Origin: Ramazzottius varieornatus
Taxonomy: Eukaryota; Tardigrada; Eutardigrada; Parachela; Ramazzottiidae
Reading direction: 5' to 3'
DNA: 64,000 bases
Assembly: GCA_001949185.1 (NCBI GenBank)
Contig: BDGG01000002.1
Coordinates: forward strand, 7,964,772-8,028,771
This document shows, in pieces, positions 12,098-23,540 of the stretch. Position numbers and translations under genes: made by a program. A model generated the notes under the pieces. That model was not told the origin of the DNA and did no database searches. It saw nothing but the letters and a program-made list of their open reading frames with translations. Numbering within the stretch: the first letter of the stretch is position 1; each line of letters starts with the position of its first letter.

Positions 12098-13631
12098 TCA
12101 ACCGTAGTCGACGACAGAGCTGTATTAGTCCAAGCTATGCAAGACGACGATTAAATCTACCGTTCGGCGCAAGGCCTGACGCTGCAAAGCCAAGCTAACT
12201 TAATACTAAAATAAGAAGACTGGACCAAACCATGGGTCCGGCCAGTTAAACTAACCTGCCATGCCCGCCGCTCCTCACAGAGTTTGATCTACAACGGTCT
12301 TACACAGCACAAGAGCAATCGTGATTCAGAAAGCATCAGTGGATGCCCAACCTGACAGGTGGCGGAAGTTCGAACCGCCAAGGCTCGCAGAAAGTGTTCT
12401 CAACTGCCATGAGTTACAGTGGATTTATTGAAGTGAGGCCAAAAAGTTTTACGACTCCCGAAAGTGAGTCTCCACAGAAATGCAATTCCCCAGATTTTCG
12501 AAGGGCTCTCCGGGATTTCTTACGGTCGCTCTGGGACTCGACATACATACCGTGGCAGATAAGATTCCGCCAGATTTCATGCTGCTGGGTGTTTTGTACA
12601 TGTTCCGCGATTTGGTGATTGCGGGAGATACTTAGTATCACCAGAGTGCCTGTGGCGACTCTCGATGCTATGGTATGTCATGCCATATCATATCATGTCA
12701 CGTCAGTCAAGCTTATGGCAAGAGCGCCTCTGGGAATTTCCAGCTTCCCAGCTGTGGATGCCATCGTGCCGAAGCTTACACAAGTCAGTTCTCCCTTTTG
12801 CTGGTACCAAATGGTCTTGCTCTTGATTGACTCATTTTGAGTGTTCGGATGTCATATTTTCCCCGTCTTGCATCCCGCTTCCGTGTTCTCCCTGACCTTG
12901 CCGGTGACATCTCAGAGCGGTATGTTTAGGCCCTGAGCTTGCTGGTGGCGTTTCTAAGAGACATGTTCAGGATGGCGTAGACGTCCGATCAACTTCCGGC
13001 TCGATTCCTTGTGTTCCTTGCCAGGGCTAGTTTTCAGGACTCGAAGTTATAGATCTTCTGTCCGGGATCGGTCGTGAGTCGGGGCGAGAGACCTCGTCCA
13101 CTGAAGGCTAGACTAGTAAGCCTCTTTCCAGTTGGGCATACCTGCGGTTACAAAGCGTGAGCCTCGTCATCTGTCGGAGAAGAGCTGAGCAGTTGTCGAG
13201 TAACACTGAACTTTCGGGAATAGCGATAGCTTTCTGGAGGTGTAACGTTGACGCTGTTGACAGCAGTACGGGATTTGAGTTACCGGAGATTTCATACTCC
13301 CGGATTTCTTGTACAAATCCCGGAACTTGTCGATCACGGGATTCGTACAGCACGAGAATTGGGTTACCCAGGATCTGGATTCATCACCGGATTTTGTGAT
13401 GGAGGGAATAATACTCTCCACCGAGCCGAACAAAGCAGGTTCTCCGAGTAACGCATTCTATCAGCCAGTGGGTAATCTGCGCGAGCTTATCTCCCATATC
13501 GAGAAATCGTCTGAATGCGGACTGCTTTCGTGTTGGTCTTCGTATTTTCTTTTATGCTTTTCCGACGTGAAAGTTCTCGTTGCTGGGCCCCCTTACCATC
13601 TGGTCATCAATGCTGGGCTCAGAAAGATCAA

Positions 13632-13849
13632 ATGAGCAGTGGGCAGAGTAGAACAGGAAGGCGTGGCCAGATGACATCATATGGAGAAGGGCATGGAGTT
13701 GAAGAATATTCGTAAACGACCAATCAGTGAACAGAACGTCTGACTGGAACAATCTTGATTGGCCGATCAAAGATCATTTTCCTTTTTGTTCCCGCTCCAT
13801 ACTTCCCAAACTTGCCCCGCCTTCCTGTTCCACTCTGTCCACTGCTCAT
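13632..13849. repeat. foldback repeat with ~31-bp arms
   Basis: The left arm begins ATGAGCAGTGGGCAGAGTAG (13632 onward). The right arm ends in its near-complement at 13819-13849, with about three mismatches in 31 bp. The loop is about 155 bp and has no open frame. Confidence 0.6.
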
Positions 13850-14305
13850 ATGAAAGAAATCATTTCGGACTTGGTACTTTCCTTTTATGAGTGTAGGAAC
13901 ATGTCTGAAGACATCACTTGCTAGTCTTGATGAGGGGACTAGATGGCCAACGCGCACCTCTGCGCACCCACAGGTAACGATTGATCAGTGGTCGCCCTTT
14001 TGCTGACCATCCACCCCTGAAGCAAGAGTAAAAGTCCCTTGGGAAGGGCCCACGCGAATTATTTTTGCGGAGCGCTTTTCCATCGATTGCTTGAAAAGCG
14101 CCGACGGTGTTCTCAGCGAGACTATAGGAGACCTTAATTTCCCTCAGATAACTATTTGGCCAGTCACCCCAGCTGCTGACTGTAAACAGTGACGCATGGA
14201 CCACGTGACATGACTGTAACGAACAGCTTCACTTGAGTTACTTTGATAGCTAGATCGTTGCTATTTTCTACGAAAACTCTTCATCACGAAGCAGGCTAAA
14301 AGTGG

Positions 14306-14373
14306 ACGGATGGAGAATCGGGCCCTTCTTGCTGCTTTCTCGGCGAACACTCAAACCACTGAGCCATCCAGGC
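14306..14373 (-). repeat. tRNA-like sequence, possibly a SINE head
   Basis: The minus strand starts GCCTGGATGGCTCAGTGG, close to a tRNA acceptor strand followed by an A-box (TGGCTCAGTGG). About 40 bp later GGCCCGATTCTCC resembles a degraded B-box. The 3' acceptor strand pairs poorly with the 5' strand, so I do not call a working tRNA gene. Confidence 0.35.
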
Positions 14374-15525
14374 TACTAACTGCTACGTGATTATTCTCAC
14401 CTAGCCGCCTTTGCTCGCTAGGTCAATCCTTACATGACGTCACTGCACATGATATGGTATATGTGATATCGCATGATATGTTACATGACTTTGACCATAT
14501 GACCAGAAAAAATTACCGAGAAATTTGAGAAAGATCTGGGAAAGGTACCCGGCCCTTCCAGAGCGCTCCGCAATGCCCGATGAAAAACGTTCAGATTCTC
14601 CGAAGGATTTTCATGAACGAACGCGGCAACCCATAACGTGTTGCACCCTCAGTTCACTACACACCAAATAACGTACGGCGTTTGACCGCGACAGCTTGCC
14701 AGGTGGAAGGCTGCTTAGAGTTAGCCAGCACCTTCCCTACCGGGACGCTACCTCTTTTTCATCACAACTTCAATCTTCCTGGCTGCACGTGACGACTCTC
14801 CACGGTTTGAGTTACTGCGGAGTGGGTTTGCTTCGTGATACCATACGGAGCAATAGAGCAAGCGTTCCCAGCAGAAACCGTGCAGTAAGGAACGCGGATC
14901 AAAGTCCAAGGGATATCCGTTTCCCAAAGACAGTCCATAAGTCGGTCATCTTCTATCTGATCAGCCTGAACTTTGGATCTAAAAGAAGCGCCAATGACTA
15001 ATACAGGAAGGTGCGGTAGCCGCTGTAAATCGACCCAAAGTCCCAAACAGCCCTAGGTGGAAAAATCCATTCCTGAACATTTCGTCCGGTGACCAAAGTA
15101 CTAAGTTCGAAATCAGTTCTTCATATGAAGGCGAAAAAAGAGCATAACGGGCTGAGACCAATTTGCTGTGATCGTTAGTCCACTACCGCGGAAACAGCCA
15201 CAACTTCGCGACCGCTGGCCTGACGAGCCTGTACTCTGCGGTTCTAGGCACCCCGTTTAATGCGCTACGAGACAGCATGCGCCGTTTTTAACACCCCACT
15301 CGAAAAAGCCTTTTCCGAAACATTCTCTTCCGCTGTTATTCTCTTCCGGTTAGCTTTTGACGTTTTCCAGTGCGCTCCACGTTTGAACATTGGAGTGCTT
15401 ATCGGAACGCTTTGGAATGGCAAGTAAGTAAGAATGAAGTGTAGATCACTGATTCCAAAGTACGTCACTGACGCAATTGATTTGATCAACCTGCAGGAAT
15501 CACCTTTCACCTTGGTTCGCTTTAA

Positions 15526-16012
15526 AGTACTGTATTTTTTCGATATTTTCGCGCATCACGTCATAGAACCAGTGTTAAAAGCCCGTACACAATTCAGCAG
15601 GATACAGTTGATTGATTTGATTTATGAAGATGGTACCGCTGTACAGTTCTACGTACAGTAATCAAGATTAAGGCAAGACTTTATCGATTTTGTTTCCGGT
15701 GCCTGGGAAAAGGTGAAAGTTACTACGGTTGAAAATTCTTTCGTTGGCGCACAGATTGTACCAGAGCCTCTTTACATGATAGCTAATCCTGAAGAAGCTT
15801 CTGAAGTAGATAATCTGGACGATACTTTCGACTGCAGCTTCAGCTCGGTGGAGGATTCTTTCACGGAGGCGTAGAGTTTACTTGATTTCTAGTGAAATTT
15901 GTATCAATCTCAGTTGATTATTGATCAGTGAAAATCAAAGCTGTCGTAGTACCGGGGTGTTTATGACGTACTGAGTCACGTGCTGCGCGAAAATATCGAA
16001 AAAATACAGTAC
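15526..16012. repeat. 487-bp element with inverted ends
   Basis: Both ends carry AGTACTGTATTTTTTCGATA followed by TTTTCGCGCA, in opposite orientation. A second stem lies at the right edge: ACGTGCTGCGCGAA at 15978-15991 pairs exactly with TTCGCGCAGCACGT at 16027-16040. The interior has only short open frames. This is probably a non-autonomous DNA element. Confidence 0.6.
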
Positions 16013-16098
16013 TAAAATCCGCTGCGTTCGCGCAGCACGTCCCCGTACACGTGAAGCACAGCATCGGTCCGGCTTTACATTCTGTTCGACCCCCAACA

Positions 16099-16136
16099 GG
16101 GTGCATCGTCACGTACTTGTACGTGACGATGCACCC
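16099..16136. repeat. perfect 38-bp palindrome
   Basis: GGGTGCATCGTCACGTAC is followed by TT and then by its exact reverse complement. There is no mismatch in 18 paired positions. It sits between two larger foldback elements. Confidence 0.9.
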
Positions 16137-16162
16137 GGACGCACCGAATTTTTATGTCAATA

Positions 16163-16316
16163 GTACGAGGAGCAACGTCTTACTTTGCTCAGCGTACATC
16201 TTTGCTCACTATACGTCACGAGCTATGCGCAAGCTTCTCGGGTGTTTTGGCGAAAGCGTGACTTGCGTAAGCAACGTTTTACCCTGAGCACAGCAAGACC
16301 TCGCTCCTCGTTTTAC
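16163..16316. repeat. foldback element, GTACGAGGAGC family, copy 1
   Basis: The left end is GTACGAGGAGCAACGTCTTA and the right end is the near-complement of GTAAAACGAGGAGCGAGGTC. It is the same family as 18728-18884, sharing the words TTTGCTCAGCGTA and CTATACGTCACGAGC. About 154 bp, no open frame. Confidence 0.6.
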
Positions 16317-17333
16317 GATGGATCCGGCATCAAGAAACCGTAACAATACTTTAACCTTAAAAAAGCTGTTCCGAGCTAAACCCCTCACCCTCAAATCCGC
16401 AGCATTCTCGCCCCCTTAGACACTTCAGCCCCCAGGCCGACGTCTGGGTCTGTGAGTGTGTGTCTGGACCATAGCAGCAACCTCGAGAATTCCAGGAGGT
16501 TCCGCGACGGTTCTGATCGCCGTGGCATCAGGGATTTGGTGTCTTACAGTTGTGGGTTACAAGCTGGTCGCTCGCAGCTTGCTTTGAATGGGTTCCGTGG
16601 CTCCTGGATCTTGTTTCAAATAAAAATTGGTTCGCTGTTTCAGCTGGTAAGAAGGGATGGTTACGTTCTGCTACACTGCTGCACTTCTGCAGGTCAAATA
16701 AGACGAGATTAAGGTCCTTGTGATTGCGAAGATGAATCAAACAAACGACAACTAATTGATTTTGAAAATCATGGTTTATAAAAGCATTTGCTGAAACCTT
16801 TGAGAGGTTGCAAAGCTCGTGGGAGCTTGAGACGAACGATGAAGCATTTAAGCTGGCCATGATAGTTTGCCTGGTAATAATTAGCTCTCCAAGTTAAAAA
16901 AGAGCAGGGGCAAATGTAATTCTGATTGACTGGTTGTTCGGAGTGATCACTCTGCGCTGGCCGGCCATCGGCTACGTTTCCCACTGCGTTCGGCAAGCCA
17001 GAATATTACTGAAGGCAAATCGGAGAATTTTAGCAGACGGCGGAGAGTTTCCTTGGGGATTCACGAACGAAGCCCCCTTTGTTTCGTGAATCGCGAACCG
17101 AATTATTAATTGTAATTTTTTAAATGCAAACAAACATTTTCAAATGCAGTCGTTTGGCTAAACCGTTGTTTGTTCAAACCATCTGCGCAAAACGCAACGT
17201 GTCTAATGAAGAATACACTAGAAAGAAGGTTGTGTTATATAAAATTGCTGATGCGCATGATGATGGGACGGTTTCGTAGGAAGTATGGGTTCTACATGTT
17301 GACACTTATACAGTACCACAACCGTACTCTTTG

Positions 17334-17814
17334 GGGGCCATCCAAGTATTACGTAAGATGATAGGTGGTGGGTAAAGATCACGCAAAACCTGACTAAATC
17401 TGACACGGAGGGGAAGGGCTTTCCACAACGTACGTAAGATCGGTGAAATTTTGACAAATTTAGGCAGAGTTTTCAAGCGTGATGAAAGGCAGTAGATGTT
17501 CCGTGTTTCAAACTCGAAGTTTTCAGGCGTTTCGTTCATGAGAGAAAGATACAAGAAATTGACTCGAAGTAATTAGATCTTCGGAATCATGGTTTCATGT
17601 GGGAGATAGAACCCCTGTATCTCTTCGCTTTTAAATTGACTTCGAATGTTTTTGACGTAGATTAGTCAAAAATCTCCCACAGCTGAGGTAGGAATCAGAA
17701 AATCTTACGTCGGGCTGGGAGGGGTGTCCTCGAAGTTCTGACCAGATCTGACAATGATGAGGGTACGGGTCAAAACAGGCCGATTTTCGCCTCACGTAAT
17801 ACTTGGATGGCCCC
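17334..17814. repeat. 481-bp element with GGGGCCATCCAAG ends
   Basis: The ends are exact inverted copies of GGGGCCATCCAAGTATTACG. This end resembles the GGGGCCATCCATTAATTACG-type termini that I recall from PIF/Harbinger-related (ISL2EU) elements. No transposase frame is inside, so it would be non-autonomous. I see no convincing target duplication. Confidence 0.65.
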
Positions 17815-18444
17815 GTGTGAATACATTGCTTCATTTTTATTCGCATTCTCAATGTGGCATTTCGTCGTTCGGGCTGGGAATTTTTTGTTTGCTCGGAACT
17901 CGGACTTGCCTCCAGAGCGAGATCAATAACCAGCGGTCAACAAAAACCCAGCACGGCAAAAAAAAATTTACGATGGCGAGTGATTTTCCTGATATTCTGG
18001 ATTTCATCTTTTTAGTCAGACACATACACGGCACTCCTCCAGAAAAAAAAGTGGAGCTGTGGGGACAGATTCCTCTTTCGAACCTATGCCCGATTTGATT
18101 ATCATCAGCAAGGGCGTATTAGGGGGGGAGCAATTCTACAATTGCGGGACTTTTCCGTTTAAGAAATTGCCGATCTGCGATTTGTGAGAGCAAAATTTAA
18201 GTTTTAGAACGAGGGGTTTTGAGAAATTACAGATCCGCAATTTTGAAGATTTGCGAATACTCGTGATGATAAACCATGTCAGCGAGATCGAGTAAATTCG
18301 GGTCATCGCCGGAGAATGCTTCGCTTCCGAGCTCACCTGGAGTTTTAGTCGTGGCCTAAGGTCGTTCACTTTTAAGATAATCTTATCCAATGCAGACACA
18401 CCTGTACGGTTTATCCCTCTCGGAACTCAATTTTGTTACTGTGC

Positions 18445-18657
18445 GCATACTGTGCATGTACGGCGAGAAAGTTTGGAGCAGTGAAACGATCGGAACAGGC
18501 AATCCCGAAACAGCGGAACAGAAGTTTGTACGTACGTTTGAAGTTCACACTGATGCACTTTTTGACGATTTTCTACTGTTGAATTGTCAATTTACCGTCT
18601 TTTCCGCCTGTTCCAAACTTTTTACTGTTCCAATCTTTCTCGCCGTGCGTGTACGCA
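18445..18657. repeat. ~213-bp foldback element, copy A
   Basis: The ends carry GTACGGCGAGAAAG-like sequence in opposite orientation. The interior shares long words with a copy at 27271-27478, for example GTCTTTTCCGCCTGTTCCAA. There is no open frame of note. Ends are approximate. Confidence 0.65.
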
Positions 18658-18727
18658 GTCAAACGGTATATCTGCCTACAATACAGCAAGCTGCGAAGGG
18701 GCCGAAGGCGATCGATCAGCTTGTACT

Positions 18728-18884
18728 GTACGAGGAGCGAGGTCTTACTTTGCTCAGCGTACAACTTTGCCCACCTACGTCACGTTCACGTCACAAAGCC
18801 GAAGCCTGCGCACTGCTCGTGACGTATAGTGAACAAAGTTTTACGCTGAGCAAAGCGAGACCTCGCTCCTCTTATGTACGGTAC
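18728..18884. repeat. foldback element, GTACGAGGAGC family, copy 2
   Basis: The left arm GTACGAGGAGCGAGGTCTTA pairs over about 65-70 bp with the right arm, whose complement reads GAGGAGCGAGGTCTCGCTTT. Same family as 16163-16316. Confidence 0.65.
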
Positions 18885-19460
18885 AGGGTTTCCCCACTCA
18901 GCATAGCTTCAAATCGGGCTGATGCATTCAGCGGTTGCGTTTCATCGTCGTGCCAACAAAGCCTTCAATTCTTTGACGCGTATCTTTTCTTTCCGCTGTA
19001 GCTCACGACACACAGGTGCTATCAAAAGAAATGCTAGTGATAGACTGCGTTTGCAGACTGTAACCCAGGAGAAAAGTGTTGGGTTGCGAGATGAGGTCGG
19101 GCAGGATTGCAGTATCGTTCTGACTTGACGGTCAGCTGAACCCCGGAAGGAGCCCCAAAGCTGAATGCTGAAGAACAAAGGATTTGTTCAGCATTGCTAA
19201 TGTGATTCGTTGTTGATTCGGACAGGCAATGTTATCTGAGCATTGCCGGAAGTAGGATTTGCAGAATGGTCAGAATGTTATCCGAGTGAGTTTGTCGTTT
19301 GATTCTCGCTTATGGTTGATGGTTACAGCATTCACGCAGTTAGCATTGCCTTTACATTCCTGTCCGTGGTTTTAAGCGGCGGAAACCTGATCTGGTAGCC
19401 ACAAGCCTGTCAATAGGGAAAGTTGACAGTGAGAATGTCTGTGATAAGATGAGGTCGTAC

Positions 19461-19899
19461 CTGGTCTGTCGCAGCGGAAATCAGGCTGCCGTCCGAAACA
19501 GCGCTAATCTCGACATTTCCAGAGGACTTATCGTCCACATAGCTACGAAGCCGTAGAAATTCGAAGAACAGGACGCGGGAGTTGCGTCCATCCACTTGGT
19601 TCAGCAACTTCACATTCTCCGTTAGAGCGTTAGAAAACCCAAGAGCGCTCTTCAGCAGGCATACCACCAATATTGGTTTCGCCGGCAGGGAAACTGCTGA
19701 GGATATCGGCAGCTAGTTTATGAATTCTAAAACGAGTTGCAAGCGCCGTTAGAGTTTCCGTTTAGAGTATCACAGAAATAAATAATTAGTACCTATCCTT
19801 TAAGAGACCGCTCGAAATTAAGACGCAGTCTATGTAATCTCGGTAGTGCGCAGAAATGAGAAAAGTTTCCGGCGGATATCCTTCGAAAGTGTCCGGTAT
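19461..19899 (-). pseudogene. HPRT-like phosphoribosyltransferase fragment with a frame slip
   Basis: HPRT makes IMP and GMP from free bases and PRPP. Two minus-strand exons are clear. Exon 19899-19793 reads PDTFEGYPPETFLISAHYRD then LISSGLLKDR, matching the family start (GYDLDLFCIPNHY ... HGLIMDR). Exon 19726-19461 reads IHKLAADILSSFPAG in one frame, then KPILVVCLLKSALGFSNAL and FLRLRSYVDDKSSGNVEIS in the next frame. The slip lies near 19690-19680. Removing one base restores the frame and also makes both splice phases agree, so this is either a recent mutation or a sequence error. The usual pyrophosphate-loop LKGG is LKSA. The exon with the PRPP-binding VEDIIDTG motif and the C-terminus were not found downstream to 15 kb. 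I treat it as a pseudogene or a truncated gene. Confidence 0.7.
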
Positions 19900-20534
19900 C
19901 TAACCCACATGACATTGAGCGGATCTTGCACCACGACACAAAACAAGAAAACCAATATAATAATACCAAGTTAGCTCAGTTACTCCAGGTCCGAGCTGCG
20001 CCTTCGGCAAACGTTCATTTCGAGATTGTGCCATTCCCTTAATTGGTGAACGGGAAGAGGATGATCGGTGAACAGGTGCGTCAGCAGGTCGACTGAATTG
20101 ACAAATTACTCTGCTCTGTGAAACGATGTTTCGATGATCGAGAAATACCAGCCATAAAAGCGAAAATCATTGATCGGATATGTCTGAGTAAGAGCAGTCG
20201 ATGGACTTTGAGTTCAGCGCGGGAACTCGACTTTAGGTCATCAGTGCATCCAAGTAGCATCAAAGGGACGAAACCAAAAGCGCAGCAGACACGAATTTTA
20301 TTCATCATGAGCATTCCATCAACTTCAAAATGCGTCTTCGGTTAGTAAAAATCGAAGCAGCTTCCAGCGTGATTCTGTATCTTCCATTCAGAAAACAGAC
20401 AACAGACAACTGACATATTTGATTATATTTCCGGTCGGCCTTTCTTTGCCGCACGTCTCCCGCTTGTTTCTAACTTCAACCAGTATCCCAGAATTTCTTG
20501 ACCAGGCACCATTCCAAGACACTAACTAGCCTGA

Positions 20535-23500
20535 TCATCCCTTAGCCGTATCTCTTTTTCTCTGCGCTGCGTTCTCGAGCGGCATTGTGCCCGGCCTAGT
20601 CTGTCCTTGCGGAGCCTTTGGATTCCATCCCGAAACAGGCCGTGACATCTTTCGTTGCTCAATTTCCTTTCGCGATTCTCGAGCTCGCTGCGTGAAATAT
20701 TATAAATTACCCATCAGGATAGATTCATGAACACTTTAGAGAGAGTATAAGAAAGCCAGTAAGTTGAACCTACCTCTTCCCTAACTGCTAATTTCATCTC
20801 GTGCTCGTTCCGCGCTATCTCGGTTGCAATGTTTTGCGGTATATAAGAGACCACAGACGACAAGCTTAGTTTCGCGATAACCAAGATGTGCTAAACGACA
20901 GAAAACAGCTGTACAGTACACGCGCCTGGCCTAAATGTGGGGATGGACAAAAATGTGGGGAACGGAGCGAAAGCGACTNNNNNNNNNNNNNNNNNNNNNN
21001 NNNNNNNNNNNNNNNNNNNNNNNNNNNNCACCTTTAGGCCAGGCACGTGTACTTTACAATGGAGTACCGTACGTGTGCGGAATTTCATACCTCGAGCACC
21101 ACGAAGGCCAGGATTAGTTGCCCATTAGTCCATGTCGCCGGGAAAGAATTCTTGGTTTCAGGAGACACGAAGATCAGTGCGAGGTTCGTCACCACAGCCA
21201 CGAAGCCCATCAGCTCGAAAGCAACCTGCCACGGCCCGATCCCGTTGGCCGGCTGAGCAAAAGGTCTCCGAATTACGTTAGACACTTTAAAGCCGTCGCC
21301 TCTAATCTCAATCAGATTGTTGAGCAAGGCGAAAAGGGGAGCCACGGGAAAAGCGGAGGAAAATAGGAAACAGTGCCCGAACTGAAAACAAAATTGGCGT
21401 GAACCTGAACATTATGGTTGTGAAAAAGCGAAATATTTACGGCATAAAGGATTTGCTCAATGTTACCACCTGTAGGAGAAGCTCTACATAGTCGTCAAAC
21501 GTTCCCTGCAGAAACTAATTGTGTATGACAGTATGAGCGGTTTCTTCTGAAGCAGCAACGGTTTGCTTTCCCTACCGGGTATTCTGGCAACTGTCCTTCG
21601 ATAGTTGCTTGTTCTTTGAGTACCATGAAATTTGGATCATCATATTCATCGGCATGCGCTTCAAGAGTCTTTGCTTGCTGTTTAAATATCCACTGATCCA
21701 AGCGAACTTTTATCCAGGGAAGGATGATTTCCGGAATCTGATCCGTCATTTGGTTAGTAATGAGCTGGGCGGCCAAGTGAGTACGTAAGAGCACCAGGTC
21801 TTGCACCCAGAAGGCAATGTAAAACAGCGATGAGAAAGAGTTGACGAAGTTGAACAATAGCAACTTCCAGATGAGATGGAACTCGTAGTGGGACTGCAAC
21901 CGGTGATTTTCTCTATCCGTCAACCATACTGCTGTACGTCTAAATCAAAATAATTATGATCACGTATGGAAACGTTTGACCGCCATGGAATTTGCAATTT
22001 TGCTGGATGTGTACCCGGAGATCAAGCTGAAACACTTGGTCCATACAGTGTACAGGACACTAGGGATGTAGACCCACAGGAACGACGAGAACCCCGAAGC
22101 TTGTACTGCCACCTGCTCGGCAGTGTTATTAATCTTGTTCCGCTCCGTCATGAACTTGTTCAGGACGTACGCGCTGGTAAGCAGGCACAGAGCAACACTG
22201 GGGTAAGACACGAAGGTGATCCACAGGTTTCGCTTCCTTTCCGAATACACAGGTTCGGGAAATCCTGTCACTGGATTTTTACCCATTTTGCCTGCAAGAA
22301 ACCTACAGATCAATTTTATACTGACCCGAACGACAGGGGACAAGAAGCAGGCCAAACCTCTGAACTGTGGCCGGGGAAGTTCCAGTTGTTCGTTGGGTTT
22401 TAGTAGCGTTCCCCACCGATATGCCAAGGTAGCGCAGTATCGTTTCCAGCGTACAAAGAAGAACGTTGCCCACAGCATGTTGAAGGCTGCGAACGCTCCA
22501 ATCCCTTGCAAAGATTCAAGACTGAAAAAGCTGACGAAGAACATGATGATGGCCAGCAGTGTCGCTGGCACAAGCATCTCGGTGTAGAACTCCAAGAAAG
22601 CAAAGTAGATGGCGATGTGTTCGCCAAAGTACCTTCGGATACTGTCTGAAACACCGTATAGAAGCTTTCGCCTTTCGGCAGTAGAGACTGTACAGGTCAT
22701 CTGGTGTGGTACATTACAGTACCTAAAGGCTGAGTTGTCAGCAAGGACGTACGAAGCCACTCTTTTTGCAGATGTTTCAGTTCTTCCTTGTTATGCAGCG
22801 AGTATACCTTGTTGATGAGCTCTTTTTTCTGAATTTCTGTAACTGCAAATGGAAAGGTTTCGCTATTCCCGAAGTGTAAGGATACAGTACATCTGGCAGC
22901 TGCACTTACAGACACTTTGACCGACAGAAAATCGGAGGTTGTCCTGAATCCGGAAAAACAAGTCGATCTCTTCGGGTTTGGCTCGCACTTCGTTGATCTC
23001 GTAATGAACCATCCTGGCTTTCTCCGCATACGTGAAAAGCGTCTCAGGGTGTTTCACTGACAGTACAGGATAGCATGTAGATTGGGGATGAATGATGCTA
23101 TGACGTTTTAGAGCTTTAAATCTGACGCTTACAATCTGTGACGAATTTGGTGAGAGTCTTGACAGTAAACGCTTTCAGTGCTCCATGGTTTGACAAGTCA
23201 GGCTTGGTCATCTCTAGCCATTCGGCAATCTCCATCTGACGGTAGAAGGGTGCACAGACGTGGAGGTAACGATACTGTCCATAGTAAGCAAGAGTTAAAT
23301 TATATTAGGGAGAAGTGAAAAGTCAGAAACACCAGTGCGTCATCCGCCTACGTGGTTCGTCGCGATATCCCGAACTGGCCGAACTACAAGCTCTGCTCCC
23401 CCGACAGATTTCGGTGCCATAATGCGTTGTATCAACCAGTTGACCAGCTCTTCCTGACATTTTGCGGAGAGTTCGATAACGCAGTGGGACTCGAACGGTT

Positions 23501-23540
23501 CTTCTCGTTGAATTTCCGGGTCGTTCTCTGGATGGGACAT
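20535..23540 (-). CDS. ANO10: anoctamin, ANO10/ANO8 type (TMEM16 family)
   Basis: TMEM16 proteins are multi-span membrane proteins: Ca2+-regulated ion channels or lipid scramblases. The ANO10 branch acts mostly in internal membranes. Eleven exons join with consistent phases: 23540-23352, 23274-23133, 23056-22910, 22842-22753, 22687-22358, 22291-22015, 21939-21576, 21505-21470 (36 bp), 21381-21091, 20890-20774 and 20687-20535, giving 711 residues. Landmarks: SIRRYFGEHIAIYFAFLEFY before the first span, LAYRWGTLLKPNEQ, LTDRENHRLQSHYE, FNFVNSFSSLFYIAF, GTFDDYVELLLQ, RRPFAQPANGIGPWQVAFE, then VVSYIPQNIATEIARNEHEM. The start Met at 23540 precedes a conserved CVIELSAKCQEE segment. The first 50-N gap lies inside the intron at 20891-21090, so no coding sequence appears lost. 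The length is a little above human ANO10 (660 residues), mainly from extra N- and C-terminal sequence. Confidence 0.9.
20979..21028. other. assembly gap of 50 N inside an inverted repeat
   Basis: The left flank has GTACACGCGCCTGGCCTAAA and the right flank has the complement of GTACACGTGCCTGGCCTAAA. The unknown sequence is therefore the centre of a hairpin in an anoctamin intron. The round number suggests a placeholder length. Confidence 0.85.

Larger units (their letters stand above)
12160..15520. other. repeat-rich stretch without supported genes
   Basis: No open frame here shows a known motif. Visible structure includes a run of ATATC/CATG words at 12668-12703 and 14440-14500, a foldback at 13632-13849, and a tRNA-like sequence at 14306-14373. 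Direct or inverted copies of ACCGGAGATTTC-like words occur near 13200-13400. Confidence 0.4.

Noticed and set aside
12366-12390. GGCGG-AAGTTCGAA-CCGCC, like a tRNA T-arm
   Set aside because: The loop is too long and no acceptor, D or anticodon arms surround it.
15434-15661. 76-residue frame at the edge of the 15526-16012 element
   Set aside because: It spans the element's inverted end and has no known motif.
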